Assembly (NCBI GenBank): GCA_027365835.1
Contig: DAHXLU010000037.1
Location: forward strand, 1 to 5,948
From: JAJZMA01 sp021850405
GTDB lineage: Bacteria > Chloroflexota > Dormibacteria > Aeolococcales > Aeolococcaceae
DNA length: 5,948 nt
Direction: 5' to 3'
Below the pieces are notes generated by a model. That model worked only from the letters and a program-made list of their open reading frames with translations, was not told the DNA's origin and made no database searches. Positions 5,222 to 5,948 of this stretch are shown here, in pieces; position 1 is the stretch's first letter; every line of letters begins with the position of its first letter. The translations under genes were made by a program, and so were the position numbers.

Positions 5222-5748
5222 CTGACGGCCACACTTGTGTTCGGGCATGGACCTTCGAAGATTTGCCCTCCGTTCACGAGGCCAGTTGCGATCCGAGTAT
5301 TGCCTACGGAACATCTCTGCCTGGCGTTTTCTCAGACAAGGAAGGTCGAGCGTTCATAGAACGCCAATGGAGCCGATTCTCTTCAGGGGAAGGTCTTAGT
5401 TTGGTGGTTGCTGAAAACAGCAACAATAAAGCTACCGGGTACGTCGGACTCTTCCATCGGCAACAGCTCGGAATAGTCGGACTCGGATACTGGACTGTCG
5501 CCAGCCATCGGCGCCAGGGCCATGCCCTGGTTGCGGTGAAACTAATTACTCGATGGGCCTTGCGCATCCATGGGATATACCGGATAGAAGCCCTGGTAGA
5601 TCCACTTAACACAGCCTCCACCAAGGTTCTTGAAGGTGCCGGATTTTTGCGCGAGGGTCTGCTCAGGAACTTCTACCCTTCCGGGGAAACGCGTTTAGAC
5701 ATGACCCTATTCTCGCTGATCCGCTCCGACATCGAAAGCGAATTTTGA
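5173..5748 (+). CDS. GNAT family N-acetyltransferase, RimJ/RimL-like
   Basis: A 191-residue protein with the features of the RimJ/RimL branch of GNAT enzymes, which move an acetyl group from acetyl-CoA to an amine (protein N-terminus, antibiotic or small molecule). The domain starts at about residue 22 with VRAWTFEDLPSV. The strand-turn LGYWTVASHRRQG (104-116) ends in the acetyl-CoA pyrophosphate loop, here R113-R114-Q115-G116-H117-A118, close to the Q/R-x-x-G-x-G/A consensus. The typical C-terminal motif follows, with N146 in D-P-L-N-T-A-S and then KVLEGAGFLREG (151-162). The length is normal and I see no break. The substrate cannot be told; the rather hydrophilic F94-H95-R96 region before the core gives no clue. 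It is a cytoplasmic enzyme with no evident link to the exported repeat proteins upstream, from which about 350 bases separate it. Confidence 0.9.
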   Translation: MEPVYRIGLIPNSPPLTDGHTCVRAWTFEDLPSVHEASCDPSIAYGTSLPGVFSDKEGRAFIERQWSRFSSGEGLSLVVAENSNNKATGYVGLFHRQQLGIVGLGYWTVASHRRQGHALVAVKLITRWALRIHGIYRIEALVDPLNTASTKVLEGAGFLREGLLRNFYPSGETRLDMTLFSLIRSDIESEF

Positions 5749-5823
5749 ACAGCCGAAACTACGGCCAAGGAACTGAGCGATGCCTTGCTCCTGTCGCGAG
5801 GGGGGCACTAGTGGAGCTGGGCG
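5749..5823. other. short convergent intergenic gap
   Basis: This gap separates the acetyltransferase from the minus-strand gene at the right edge. Only a 4-bp stem (GCCG/CGGC, 5752-5765) and a 5-bp stem with a 21-base loop (GCTCC/GGAGC, 5787-5817) can be formed. Neither is a convincing terminator. Confidence 0.3.
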
Positions 5824-5946
5824 TTAATTCGTGACCCAAGCGGTGGGGTCGCCGAGGTAGAGCCCGCAGGCACAGTCAAGCGCCTCTGCAGGGGTCGCTT
5901 CGAAGCTGCCAGTTGGCAGGATCGAGTCTTCATATCCTTCCTTGCT
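5824..5946 (-). CDS. C-terminal end of an unidentified minus-strand gene (partial at right edge)
   Basis: Read on the minus strand, this frame is open from the right edge to a TAA at 5826-5824. Its 40 residues have a natural mixed composition and end A-L-D-C-A-C-G-L-Y-L-G-D-P-T-A-W-V-T-N. The other two minus frames are less protein-like: one stops at once, the other is Arg/Pro-rich. The gene would be convergent with the acetyltransferase, with a 75-base gap. I do not recognise the family; a C-A-C pair is the only notable feature, and too little is visible to assign a role. Confidence 0.5.
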   Translation of the reverse strand, partial: SKEGYEDSILPTGSFEATPAEALDCACGLYLGDPTAWVTN

Positions 5947-5948
5947 CT

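Noticed and set aside
4981..5277. Minus-strand frame of 98 codons with a hydrophobic patch.
   Set aside because: Its first start lies inside the acetyltransferase gene on the other strand, no other start codon precedes the hydrophobic patch, and no binding site is seen.

Overview
The window reads as a chromosomal piece of a moderately GC-rich soil-type bacterium. The best guess is a Ktedonobacteria-like Chloroflexi, with an actinobacterium as the alternative. This rests on the tandem WNG...W / TCVSASDCWAVG modules, the zinc-ribbon plus membrane-anchor architecture and the long gaps between genes; it is inference, since no taxonomic marker gene is present.

Layout. At the left edge a few codons may be the tail of an upstream gene (to 76). 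A small polytopic membrane protein of unknown function follows (92-664), then a 430-480 bp non-coding stretch rich in inverted repeats. The centre is a family of three paralogous, same-strand genes built from one extracytoplasmic module of about 45-53 residues. Gene A (1146-1841) has a cytoplasmic zinc ribbon, one membrane helix and three modules. Gene B (2194-3293) is a lipoprotein with seven modules, split by a two-base frameshift in a GT tract at 2907-2916. Gene C (3685-4824) is an intact lipoprotein with a Thr/Pro linker and seven modules. To the right lie a RimJ/RimL-like GNAT acetyltransferase (5173-5748) and, on the minus strand at the edge, the last 40 codons of an unidentified gene (5824-5946).

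How the parts fit. B (once the frame is restored) and C both have exactly seven modules. Their mature N-termini supply a W-S-x-V strand, and their C-termini stop just where the next WNGSxW would begin. This is what a closed seven-bladed beta-propeller with a 'velcro' blade would look like. A has the same start and stop phase but only three modules, so it cannot close a usual propeller alone. All three would present the modules outside the membrane, anchored by a helix (A) or by lipid (B, C). Their ligand or function cannot be read from the sequence. The genes are separated by about 350-390 bp without convincing genes, so separate transcription is as likely as an operon.
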